19,067 nt of DNA. It comes from Planctomycetota bacterium (GTDB lineage: Bacteria; Planctomycetota; Phycisphaerae; UBA1845; UTPLA1). Of this stretch, positions 8,614 through 16,001 are shown in pieces. The position numbers and the translations under genes were made by a program. The stretch is taken from NCBI GenBank assembly GCA_016712275.1, contig JADJRI010000041.1, forward strand, positions 1 to 19,067, written 5' to 3'. The notes beneath the pieces are model-generated. The model saw only the letters and a list, made by a program, of their open reading frames with translations, was not told the origin of the DNA and did no database searches. Numbering within the stretch: position 1 is the first letter of the stretch; each line of letters opens with the position of its first letter.

Positions 8614-9039
8614 ATGATGTTTCATCACCTTTCCCTGAACTGCAACGACCTGTCGGCCATCGAGCGCTTCTACGCCAAGCACTTCGGTTTTTGGCGTGCC
8701 CGGGTGATCGACCTGCCGGATGGCCGCCAGATCGTGTTTCTGAAGGGCGGCGACGTGTATCTGGAGCTGTTCCCGGCGCAGGGCGAACGGCCTGCGTCGC
8801 CGGACACCAACAACGAAGGGCTGCTCTATCCCGGCGTGCGCAATTACTCGTTCCAGGTGGACAGCGTGGATACCCAACTGGCGGCGATGGGTGACGATGC
8901 ACGAGTCACTTTCGGCCCGCTGAGCTTCGACGCCTTCATTCCGGGCTGGCGCAGCGTGTGGCTCGCCGATCCCGAGGGCAACGTGTTTCAGGTGACTCAG
9001 GGCTTTAGCGATCAGGATAGCCCGCCCCCGCCGGCTTGA
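8614..9039 (+). CDS. VOC-superfamily (glyoxalase/dioxygenase-fold) protein
   Basis: AGGAGA at 8601-8606 precedes tandem ATG codons at 8614 and 8617; 141 residues. MMFHHLSLNCNDLSAIERFY is a typical first VOC module start, then KHFGFWRARVIDLPDGRQIV, DVYLELFPAQ, NYSFQVDSVDTQLAAMG and WLADPEGNVFQVTQGF. His about 4-5 and the Glu of YLELF could be metal ligands. At the third and fourth usual positions (H in H-x-x-F-x-V, E in GN-x-x-E) the sequence has Ser/Tyr and Gln, so metal binding may be altered or lost. Its place directly after the GMC oxidoreductase suggests handling of the same carbonyl product, but that is inference. Confidence 0.78.
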   Translation: MMFHHLSLNCNDLSAIERFYAKHFGFWRARVIDLPDGRQIVFLKGGDVYLELFPAQGERPASPDTNNEGLLYPGVRNYSFQVDSVDTQLAAMGDDARVTFGPLSFDAFIPGWRSVWLADPEGNVFQVTQGFSDQDSPPPPA

Positions 9040-9089
9040 CTCGTCCCGCGGCAAGCCAATCGGTGGAGCGGTTAGAGGGAGTGTTATTC

Positions 9090-11540
9090 ATGGCATTGAT
9101 TCCAGTACGATTTGAGTATTTGACCGGATTGCGGCAGCCTTTTTTGCTGAACGCCCGATTGACGGGAAACTGGAACGCTCAGGGCGTGCGCTCCGAGCAA
9201 TGGTCCACCACGCCGATGGAGGCGTTCACCGCCGAGGACGGCTGTCCCGCCTTTCGCGCCATGGTCAATCTCGACGACAGCCAAATCGGTCAGGCCTTTC
9301 GCTGGGGCGTGAATGTCGATACTCCGCAACGGCCCAACGCGTGGGGCATTCCGACCGAGGTCAGCGACGCCGCCGTGACCGAGCGCTACCGCAGCTTCAC
9401 CCTCCAGGCCGCCGATCAGAGCGAGCGCTATTACCTCACCCACTGTCGCCGGCTGGGCGCGAACAAGCGGATCGTCGCCGGCCAGGCCGAACCGGCGATC
9501 CGCTTCGCGGTCTGGGCGCCGAATGCCCGCAACGTGGAACTGGCGCGCGGCGAACCGGTCGGTGGCTACATCTGGAACGACGGACGCGGGGTCACCGCAA
9601 CCATTCCAATGCGCCAAGTCGAGGACGGTATTTGGGCGACCGAGGCGGCCGACGCGCCGGCACTGGCGAGCTTCGCTGGTTTCGATCATACCCCCTACAT
9701 GTTTCGCATCACCCGGGAAGACGGCTCGATCGCCTATCGCACCGACCTCTATTCCCGTTGCCAGATCGGCAGCGGCGGCAAGAACCCGGATAACCCCGAA
9801 CCGGGCGAGGCGCCTTGGGACGGCACTCGCCAGGATGTGGACGGCACCAAGAGCTGCTCGGTGGTGATCGACCCCGAGCAGATCATGCGCCTGTTCCGCG
9901 AGGACGTTTGGCCGGAAACGCAATGGCTGACGGAGCAGGAATTCTGGCGGGACGAATTCGATCCCAACCGGCCGTTGCCGACCCGCATCGACGATCTGGT
10001 GATTTACGAACTCCATGTCGACGGGCTGGGGGCGGGTCAGAATCGGCGCGGTACCCTGGCCGACGCCATCGATCTGCTCGATTATCTGGCCGATCTCGGA
10101 GTGAACTGCATCGAGCTGATGCCCACCTCGGAGTTCGAGGGCTGGACCAGTTGGGGTTACGGCACCTCCCATTATCTGGCCATCGAATACGCCGGCGGCG
10201 GGCGCGATCAGTTCAAGCACTTCGTCCGCGAGTGCCACCGGCGCGGCATCGCCGTGCTGCTCGATGTGGTGTACAACCACTACACCCACGACGGCGAGCG
10301 GGCGCAATGGGCCTACGATTCCACCACGCCGGAACACAATATTTATTACTGGTACCAGGGCCGGGCCAGCGACTATCCGAACGCCACTCCAGCGGGCCAC
10401 GGCGGCTACATCGACAATATGTCGACCGGTTACGCGCCGCGCTTTTGGGATGAGATCGTGCGCAAGCTGTTCATCAGCAGCGCGGCGATGCTGGTGAGCG
10501 AATTCCACCTCGACGGCTTCCGGGTCGATCAGACCACCTCCATTCACTCTTACGCGGTGATTCACGCCAACGGCGCCGCCGCCGACACCGCCCGGATTTT
10601 CGGCGCCAAATTCCTGCGCGAATGGACCCGCACCCTCAAGCTGCTCAAACCGAATGTGTTTTTGATCGCTGAGGATCATTCCGGTTGGTCGGCGGTCACC
10701 CAATCGAGCGAGCAGGGCGGTCTTGGTTTCGACGCCACCTGGTACGCGGACTTCTATCACCATCTGATCGGCGATGCCCAGAACGACGCCAGCCGCGCCC
10801 GGCTGCTCAAGTTCGCGGGCTACGGCGACGACCGGGAGCTGCGCCTGTCCCGGTTCGCCGACGCCCTGACCGAGAGCGCCAGCGCCAAGGTGGTCTATCA
10901 CGAATCGCACGACGAAGCCGGCAATTCCTACTACGAGGAAGGCGGACAACGGGTCCATTCGGCGCGGACCCTCGTCACCGCCGTGAACGGCGCCTCGCTG
11001 AGCAATGCCGCCACCCGGCGCTATGCCGAGGCTCGCGTCCATGTCGTCGCTGGCATGACCTTGCTGGGACCGGGTATTCCGATGTTCTTCATGGGCGAGG
11101 AAGTGGGCGCCTCGGAGCCGTATCGTTATGACGATTTCATCGACCAACGGGAAAACTTCCCGGCCTTGCGGCAGGGTGCGGGCGCCAATCTGTTCCGCTT
11201 CTATCAGGAGTTGATCCGCCTGCGGCTGGCGCATCCCGCCTTGCGTTCGCGCAATATCGACGTACTCCACGTTCACGACGCCAACCGCGTGCTCGCCTTC
11301 CGGCGCTGGGAGGCTAACGACGAATTGCTGGTGATCGCCAGTCTCAACAATGGCGCGTTCGCCGACGGTTACCGGATTCAAAGTTCGAGCATCGCCGACG
11401 GGCGCTGGCGGGAAATTTTCAACAGCGACACCACGGGTTATGGCGGCGGCGGCCTGGTCGACGCGGACCCGATCGCTTCCGCCGGCGGCGTGTTCTCCGC
11501 CCGCCTGCCGGCCAATAGCGTGCTGGTTTTCCAACGGTAA
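9090..11540 (+). CDS. GH13 alpha-glucan enzyme, branching-enzyme-like, with N-terminal accessory domains
   Basis: The ATG at 9090 was chosen because GAGGGAG lies at 9075-9081; an upstream in-frame ATG overlaps the VOC gene. There are 816 residues. Residues 1 to about 120 form a beta-rich starch-binding-like region (FLLNARLTGNWNAQG). A CBM48-like module begins at about 137 (IRFAVWAPNARNVELARG). The GH13 barrel begins at about 300 (LVIYELHVDGLG). Catalytic regions: DVVYNH (about 392), DGFRVDQT with nucleophile Asp about 480, LIAEDHSG with Glu about 528, and ESHDEAG with Asp about 608. The SHDE form and CBM48 resemble glycogen branching or trehalohydrolase-type enzymes rather than alpha-amylases, but subfamily assignment needs a tree. 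The C-terminal all-beta domain ends in LPANSVLVFQR. There is no signal peptide, so action is intracellular. The GH13_5 gene follows 60 bases on. Confidence 0.83.
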   Translation: MALIPVRFEYLTGLRQPFLLNARLTGNWNAQGVRSEQWSTTPMEAFTAEDGCPAFRAMVNLDDSQIGQAFRWGVNVDTPQRPNAWGIPTEVSDAAVTERYRSFTLQAADQSERYYLTHCRRLGANKRIVAGQAEPAIRFAVWAPNARNVELARGEPVGGYIWNDGRGVTATIPMRQVEDGIWATEAADAPALASFAGFDHTPYMFRITREDGSIAYRTDLYSRCQIGSGGKNPDNPEPGEAPWDGTRQDVDGTKSCSVVIDPEQIMRLFREDVWPETQWLTEQEFWRDEFDPNRPLPTRIDDLVIYELHVDGLGAGQNRRGTLADAIDLLDYLADLGVNCIELMPTSEFEGWTSWGYGTSHYLAIEYAGGGRDQFKHFVRECHRRGIAVLLDVVYNHYTHDGERAQWAYDSTTPEHNIYYWYQGRASDYPNATPAGHGGYIDNMSTGYAPRFWDEIVRKLFISSAAMLVSEFHLDGFRVDQTTSIHSYAVIHANGAAADTARIFGAKFLREWTRTLKLLKPNVFLIAEDHSGWSAVTQSSEQGGLGFDATWYADFYHHLIGDAQNDASRARLLKFAGYGDDRELRLSRFADALTESASAKVVYHESHDEAGNSYYEEGGQRVHSARTLVTAVNGASLSNAATRRYAEARVHVVAGMTLLGPGIPMFFMGEEVGASEPYRYDDFIDQRENFPALRQGAGANLFRFYQELIRLRLAHPALRSRNIDVLHVHDANRVLAFRRWEANDELLVIASLNNGAFADGYRIQSSSIADGRWREIFNSDTTGYGGGGLVDADPIASAGGVFSARLPANSVLVFQR

Positions 11541-11600
11541 TAGTTTCTCTTGACCTCGCGCCCGCTGGGGGGCGCGGGGAATCGCGCGGGAGTTGAGGCG

Positions 11601-13022
11601 ATGGCGACCAACGGAACCTTGATGCAGTATTTCTATTGGGATTATCCCGCCGACGGGACGTTGTGGAACGATTTGATCCGCAACGCCGCCAATCTCGCCG
11701 CCACCGGGGTGACGGCACTCTGGCTGCCGTCGCCCTGCAAGGCCGAGCGCGGGACTCAGGATGTGGGCTATGGCATTTACGATCTGTTCGATCTCGGCGA
11801 ATTCGATCAGAAGGGGGCCATCCGCACCAAGTACGGCACCCGCCGGGAACTTGAGGCGGCGGTCCAGGCCGCGCACGCGGCCGAGCTTCAGGTCTATCTC
11901 GACGTGGTGTTCAACCACAAGGCCGGCGCCGATCGCACCGAAGTGGTCATGGGTACGCCGGTGTCGCACGACAACCGCAACATCGAAATCGGCTCGCCGC
12001 GCGAAATCGAAGTCTGGACCTATTTCAACTTTCCGGGCCGCGCCGGCGCGTATTCCGACTTCGTCTGGAACTGGCAGCACTTCGACGCGGTGGATTACGA
12101 CCAGCGCACCGGTACGGTCGGCACTATCTACAAGTTGCGGGACAAGCAATTCGATACTCCGGTGGACCCGGAACGCGGCAATTTCGATTACCTGCTGTTC
12201 GCCGACCTGGACATGGACAGCGACCCGGTCCGGGCGGAGTTGAACCGCTGGGGCGAATGGATCGTGCAAACCCTGGGCATCGACGGGTTTCGCTTCGACG
12301 CCGCCAAGCACATCCGCTTCTTTTTCTTCAACGACTGGCTGGATCACATCCGCGCCACCGCCGGGCGTGACCTGTTTGCCGTCGGCGAATATTGGACACC
12401 GGATTCCGGCACCCTGGGCTGGTTCATCCAACAGACCGGACGGCGCATGTCGGTATTCGACTTCCGCCTGCATTTCAACCTGCGCGACGCCTCGCGAGGC
12501 GGGGGTTCCTTCGACATGACCCGCATTTTCGAGGGCACGCAGGCGCGACAGGACCCGGAGCTGGCGGTAACTTTCGTCGATAACCACGATTCCTACCGCG
12601 AAGACGCCGTCGAGGATTGGTTCAAGCCGCTGGCCTACGCCCTGATTCTGCTGCGGCGGGAAGGTTATCCCTGCGTGTTCTATCCCGACTATTTCGGCGC
12701 CCCGGGACGCCAGGGGCACCGGCAGGCGCTGGATCGCCTGTTGCAGGTCCGGCGCGATCACGCCTACGGCCAGCAAATCGATTACTTCGATCATCCCGAC
12801 GTCATCGGCTGGACCCGGTTGGGCGACGCCGATCACCCGCGCGCTATTGCGGTGGTGCTCAGCGACGGACCGGGAGGCGCGAAGCGGATGAACGTCGATC
12901 GTCCGAACCGGACGTTCGCGGACGTCACCGGCAACGTCGGCGGCACGGTTACCGCTGGCGACGATGGTTGGGGGGAGTTTCGCTGTAACGGCGGCTCCGT
13001 GTCGGTATGGGTCGAGCAATGA
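11601..13022 (+). CDS. Cytoplasmic alpha-amylase, GH13 subfamily 5
   Basis: This 473-residue protein starts MATNGTLMQYFYWDYPADGT at ATG 11601; an in-frame ATG at 11550 has no good binding site. The family markers are GTLMQYFYWD at the N-terminus, DVVFNHKAGAD (about 101), GFRFDAAKHI with nucleophile Asp about 233, VGEYW with Glu about 263, and VDNHDSYREDAVEDWFKP with Asp about 330. These match Bacillus-liquefying-type and E. coli AmyA-type amylases that hydrolyse internal alpha-1,4 bonds. No signal peptide is seen, so the substrate is probably internal glycogen or maltodextrin. It is intact, in the same frame and operon as the preceding GH13 gene, and 9 bases before the fused SnoaL gene. Confidence 0.9.
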   Translation: MATNGTLMQYFYWDYPADGTLWNDLIRNAANLAATGVTALWLPSPCKAERGTQDVGYGIYDLFDLGEFDQKGAIRTKYGTRRELEAAVQAAHAAELQVYLDVVFNHKAGADRTEVVMGTPVSHDNRNIEIGSPREIEVWTYFNFPGRAGAYSDFVWNWQHFDAVDYDQRTGTVGTIYKLRDKQFDTPVDPERGNFDYLLFADLDMDSDPVRAELNRWGEWIVQTLGIDGFRFDAAKHIRFFFFNDWLDHIRATAGRDLFAVGEYWTPDSGTLGWFIQQTGRRMSVFDFRLHFNLRDASRGGGSFDMTRIFEGTQARQDPELAVTFVDNHDSYREDAVEDWFKPLAYALILLRREGYPCVFYPDYFGAPGRQGHRQALDRLLQVRRDHAYGQQIDYFDHPDVIGWTRLGDADHPRAIAVVLSDGPGGAKRMNVDRPNRTFADVTGNVGGTVTAGDDGWGEFRCNGGSVSVWVEQ

Positions 13023-13031
13023 AGGAGATGA

Positions 13032-13940
13032 GTGGTGAACCCGGTGAATCTGCGTGAACGAAACAAAGCCATCGTGCGGCGCGCCATCGAGGAAGGCTGG
13101 AATCCGGCCAACCTCGCGGTGATCGACGAGTTGTACGCTGCCGATTTCGTCTTTCATCAGGAAAGCGGCGAGGTCGCGCGCGGCCTGGATTTCTTCAAGA
13201 CCTGGATCGCCACGATCCACGGTGCTTTCCCCGACATCCGTTATCACATCGAGGCGATGTACGCCGAAGGCGATAGTGTCGCCACCCGCTACCGGGTGAC
13301 CGGCACGCACACCGGCGATTTCCGGGGCTTGCCGGCGACGGGCCGGGCGTTCGATTTGAGCGGCCACCTCATTCACCGCATTGCCGACGGCAAGAAAACC
13401 GAAGGCTGGGGCATCTGGGACACCTTGGGGTTGATGATCCAGCTTGGGGTGATTCCGCCGATCCGCTTGGGCGGCGGCGCGCCACCCCCGGACGACACCG
13501 CGGCGAACATCGCTGCCACCCGACGCCTGTTCGACGCCCTGAGCAGCCGCGATCCCGAAATCCTGCCCACCGCCATCGACGAGTTGATGATTCCCGAATT
13601 CGTCACCCACGGCGACGCCCTGTTCCCGCTGGTCTACGGCCGGGATGCGCTCCGGCAGGCGATTCCCCGCTTCAAGGCCGCTTTCCCCGACGCCACCGCG
13701 ACGATCCAGCAGATTTTCGCCGAAGGGAACAAGGTCATGGTGTACGTGCAGGTCAACGGCACCCAGGAAGGCGAATGGATGGGCGTGCCCGCGACCCGCC
13801 AATCAATGCGCTGGACGGCAAGTTCCATCATTCGCTTCAACAGCGCCGGCAAGATGGTGGAACGCTGGGTGATCGAAGATGAATTGGGCGTGATGCAGCA
13901 ACTTGGCCGGGTTCCACGTTTCCCGGGCCAGGGCGAATGA
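13032..13940 (+). CDS. Fused double SnoaL-like (ester cyclase family) protein
   Basis: AAGGAG at 13022-13027 precedes GTG at 13032 or 13035 (no nearby ATG). The 302 residues hold two complete SnoaL polyketide-cyclase-like domains. The first, about 4-150, runs RNKAIVRRAIEEGWNPANLA...VTGTHTGDFRGLPATGRAFD...DTLGLMIQLGVIPPIRLG. The second, about 160-298, runs IAATRRLFDALSSRD...THGDALFP...GVPATRQSMRW...ERWVIEDELGVMQQLGRVP. A Gly/Pro/Asp linker (GGGAPPPDD) joins them. Both end in the same (I/Q)QLG-hydrophobic-P pattern, so the gene arose by duplication and fusion. The second domain resembles the next gene (THGD/ETLF, ERW, QLG). Catalytic role unknown; family members close rings or bind small hydrophobic molecules. 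Confidence 0.82.
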   Translation: MVNPVNLRERNKAIVRRAIEEGWNPANLAVIDELYAADFVFHQESGEVARGLDFFKTWIATIHGAFPDIRYHIEAMYAEGDSVATRYRVTGTHTGDFRGLPATGRAFDLSGHLIHRIADGKKTEGWGIWDTLGLMIQLGVIPPIRLGGGAPPPDDTAANIAATRRLFDALSSRDPEILPTAIDELMIPEFVTHGDALFPLVYGRDALRQAIPRFKAAFPDATATIQQIFAEGNKVMVYVQVNGTQEGEWMGVPATRQSMRWTASSIIRFNSAGKMVERWVIEDELGVMQQLGRVPRFPGQGE

Positions 13941-13974
13941 CACCCCGCTGCTTGCCGAATGAGGAGTTAAAGCA

Positions 13975-14421
13975 ATGGCATCGGTTGAAGAGAGAAACAG
14001 GGGCAGCATCGTCCGTTTTTACGACGAGATTATCAATCAGGGCAATGTCGCCGTCGTGGACGAATTGATGGAGCCCAATTTCGTGCATTACGGCGAGACG
14101 TTGTTCCCTCGCATCGAAGGCAGCACGGCGATCAAGGTAGGCGTGCTGGGCGTGATCAACGCCTATCCCGACAGCCATACCATCGTGGAAGCCATGGTCG
14201 CCGAAGGCGATACGGTGGTATGCCTGTTGTCCTGGCGCGGCACGCATCAAGGCCCGTTCATGGGCATTCCGCCGACCGGAAAGGTTTCGACATGGCGCGG
14301 TATTTCCACTTACCGCTTCAACGCGGAAGGCAGGATTATCGAACGCTGGGCCAACATGGATGTGATGGGACAGTTACAGGATCTCGGCGTCATACCGGAG
14401 ATTCGATTGGGTAGTGGCTAG
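13975..14421 (+). CDS. SnoaL-like (ester cyclase family) protein
   Basis: GAGGAG at 13961-13966 and ATG 13975 start a 148-residue single-domain protein. Helix 1 is ERNRGSIVRFYDEIINQGNV; then VDELMEPNFVHYGETLFP, VEAMVAEGDTVVCLLSWRGT, HQGPFMGIPPTGKVSTWRGI and GRIIERWANMDVMGQLQDLG. The GTHxGxFxGxPxTG motif with a following W is the hallmark of the SnoaL-like ester cyclase group (PF07366-type). It is a close relative of the second half of the preceding gene, and its C-terminal PEIRLGSG matches the PPIRLGGG at the end of that gene's first half. There is no signal peptide. Confidence 0.82.
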   Translation: MASVEERNRGSIVRFYDEIINQGNVAVVDELMEPNFVHYGETLFPRIEGSTAIKVGVLGVINAYPDSHTIVEAMVAEGDTVVCLLSWRGTHQGPFMGIPPTGKVSTWRGISTYRFNAEGRIIERWANMDVMGQLQDLGVIPEIRLGSG

Positions 14422-14432
14422 AGGATCATTCC

Positions 14433-15068
14433 ATGAATCATGATGGTTCTGCCATTGATTCTAAAAAAATAGAATCTTCATCGAAGTCTCCCGATTGCTC
14501 CAAGCAGGATAACCAAAAAAAATGGTGGCAATGGTTAATCATGTACCCCACGATATTTATTGCCATTATTGGGGCCATACCTACTGCCTTGGGTTATTAC
14601 AAATCATGGCGGATCGGCGTTCCTTTTGACAAGACCCAGATTGCTTTGGAGCAAAACAGGTTATGGCAGAAAAATTATGAGTGCAGTAAGAGTGAATTTA
14701 TGAGTATCAAGAACAACCATAATATTGAGGTGGGAACCATTATCTGTTTATCTGGAGATATCTTGATAAAAGTACAGTCGCCTGATGCGAAACCTGTATT
14801 CTGGTGGGTGGGACTCAAGACCTTTGAGTCCAATGATCAAGCCGCGATTGGCCTATGGTTTATTAACCGTGCCCAGGCGGAAGAAAGGCTTGCTCCAATC
14901 GTTGTGGCACAAAACAATTCCGTTGTGCTATGCCAGAGATGGCTCGACAATGGACGGTTATTGAGGCGTATCGAAATTCAAGGGAAAGGTTGCTTCGATG
15001 AGGTTGTCAATACTTATACGGGTCAAATCGAGAAAAGAGACAGTGTGCCTTGCGACCAGCACTGCTGA
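14433..15068 (+). CDS. Single-pass membrane protein of unknown function
   Basis: ATG 14433 is preceded by AGAGGAT. The 211-residue product has a Ser/Lys-rich cytoplasmic-type N-terminus (to about residue 30), a Trp-flanked membrane helix at about 31-53 (WLIMYPTIFIAIIGAIPTAL), then about 155 residues likely outside the membrane with several Cys (YECSKSEF, GTIICLSGD, VVLCQRW, GKGCFDE, VPCDQHC) that could form disulfides. I recognise no domain. Base composition and codon use are clearly AT-richer than the flanking SnoaL genes, suggesting a separate origin. It sits between two SnoaL genes and is followed 53 bases later by another AT-richer exported-protein gene. Confidence 0.6.
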   Translation: MNHDGSAIDSKKIESSSKSPDCSKQDNQKKWWQWLIMYPTIFIAIIGAIPTALGYYKSWRIGVPFDKTQIALEQNRLWQKNYECSKSEFMSIKNNHNIEVGTIICLSGDILIKVQSPDAKPVFWWVGLKTFESNDQAAIGLWFINRAQAEERLAPIVVAQNNSVVLCQRWLDNGRLLRRIEIQGKGCFDEVVNTYTGQIEKRDSVPCDQHC

Positions 15069-15121
15069 CGAGTGTTAAAGATAATGACATTCAGTGTGTA
15101 GTTCATGATGGAGAATTGAAT

Positions 15122-15535
15122 ATGAAAAGATTATTTACTGTAATAATAGCAACTCTATTGGCTTTAGCATCCACCATATATTTATCCTTGGCCGAGGATA
15201 CTGGAACAACCACGGGAGGACCTTTAATAGCGGCTCCCCCGAAAGATTGTACCTATGGTCCTGATACCTGTATTCGTGGCTTTGTCTGGCGAGATGCCGC
15301 TCCAAACGACCATGTTTGTGTAAAGCCCGACGTACGCGAGCAAGCACGAGTTGATAACTCTCAAGCTGCGGCGCGACGCAGCCCGACGGGTGGGCCATCG
15401 GGCCCAAATACTTGCCTTTCCGGATATGTCTGGCGCGAAGCTTTTGCGGGTGATGTCATCTGTGTAACTCCGCAAACACGATCTCAAGCGGTTCTGGATA
15501 ATCGTCAGGCGAATGCTCGAAAAGCGTGTCGGTAA
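15122..15535 (+). CDS. Exported Cys-containing repeat protein
   Basis: ATG 15122 was chosen over upstream in-frame starts because GGAG lies at 15110-15113 and the product then begins with a clean signal peptide: MKRLFTVIIATLLALASTIY, with cleavage probably near SLAE. The mature protein contains two 48-residue units beginning GPDTCIRGFVWRDA and GPNTCLSGYVWREA. Each has the pattern C-x(2)-G-(F/Y)-V-W-R-(D/E)-A-x(4)-D-x-(V/I)-C-V-x-P-x(2)-R-x-Q-x(3)-DN. The two Cys per unit could form a disulfide. Similar repeats occur in secreted proteins of several bacterial phyla with no assigned function, as I recall. The family role is unknown. Confidence 0.65.
   Translation: MKRLFTVIIATLLALASTIYLSLAEDTGTTTGGPLIAAPPKDCTYGPDTCIRGFVWRDAAPNDHVCVKPDVREQARVDNSQAAARRSPTGGPSGPNTCLSGYVWREAFAGDVICVTPQTRSQAVLDNRQANARKACR
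15257..15532 (+). repeat. Tandem 48-codon repeat inside the exported protein gene
   Basis: Two units, starting at 15257 and 15401 (period 144 bases), encode GPxTCxxGxVWR(D/E)A modules. The second is cut after about 44 residues and ends NARKACR-stop. Similarity is clearer in protein than in DNA, implying an old duplication. Confidence 0.7.
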
Positions 15536-15566
15536 AAAAGCAATTCAAACTTGAGGAGATCAGGCG

Positions 15567-15989
15567 ATGTCAGAAGCGAATAAAGCGATCGTTCGTCGTT
15601 TCTATGAAGAAGTGATGAGTCAAGGAAACATGAATTTACTGGATGAAATAATGGCTTCCGATTTCAAGGATCATGGCGAAACCTTGTTCGGTAGCCCACA
15701 AGGTCGCGATACGCTCAAGCAGGGTATTACCGCCTCTCGCGCGGTGTTTGGCGATCTCCACGTACAATTGCATGACGTCATTGCCGACGGGGAAATGGTC
15801 GGTGTGCGCGGCACCATGCGCTGCACCCATCAAGGTGAATTTCTAGGCGTCTCGCCCAGTGGCAACGAACTTTCCTGGAATGGGCTGGCCTTGTTCCGAA
15901 TCGTGGACGGAAAAATTACCGAACGCTGGTTCAATTCGGATAGCTTGAGCATTACGCAGCAGTTGGGATTGGTTGCCCCATTGGCTTAG
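15567..15989 (+). CDS. SnoaL-like (ester cyclase family) protein
   Basis: GAGGAGAT at 15553-15560 precedes ATG 15567; 140 residues. MSEANKAIVRRFYEEVMSQG, LDEIMASDFKDHGETLFG, RCTHQGEFLGVSPSGNELSW and GKITERWFNSDSLSITQQLG align closely with the gene at 13975 and with both halves of the gene at 13032. THQGEF followed by W is the SnoaL-like ester-cyclase signature. It is separated from its relatives by the two AT-richer genes, which suggests those genes were inserted into a SnoaL series. It is 12 bases upstream of the phosphoesterase. Confidence 0.8.
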   Translation: MSEANKAIVRRFYEEVMSQGNMNLLDEIMASDFKDHGETLFGSPQGRDTLKQGITASRAVFGDLHVQLHDVIADGEMVGVRGTMRCTHQGEFLGVSPSGNELSWNGLALFRIVDGKITERWFNSDSLSITQQLGLVAPLA

Positions 15990-16001
15990 AGAGCACCCAT
16001 C

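Noticed and set aside
9084..13802. A 1572-codon open frame on the - strand
   Set aside because: It is codon-aligned and antisense to two clear GH13 genes and a SnoaL gene that all lie in the same + frame. It only requires the absence of TTA, CTA and TCA codons, which are rare in GC-rich genes. It shows no family motif and has no ribosome binding site.
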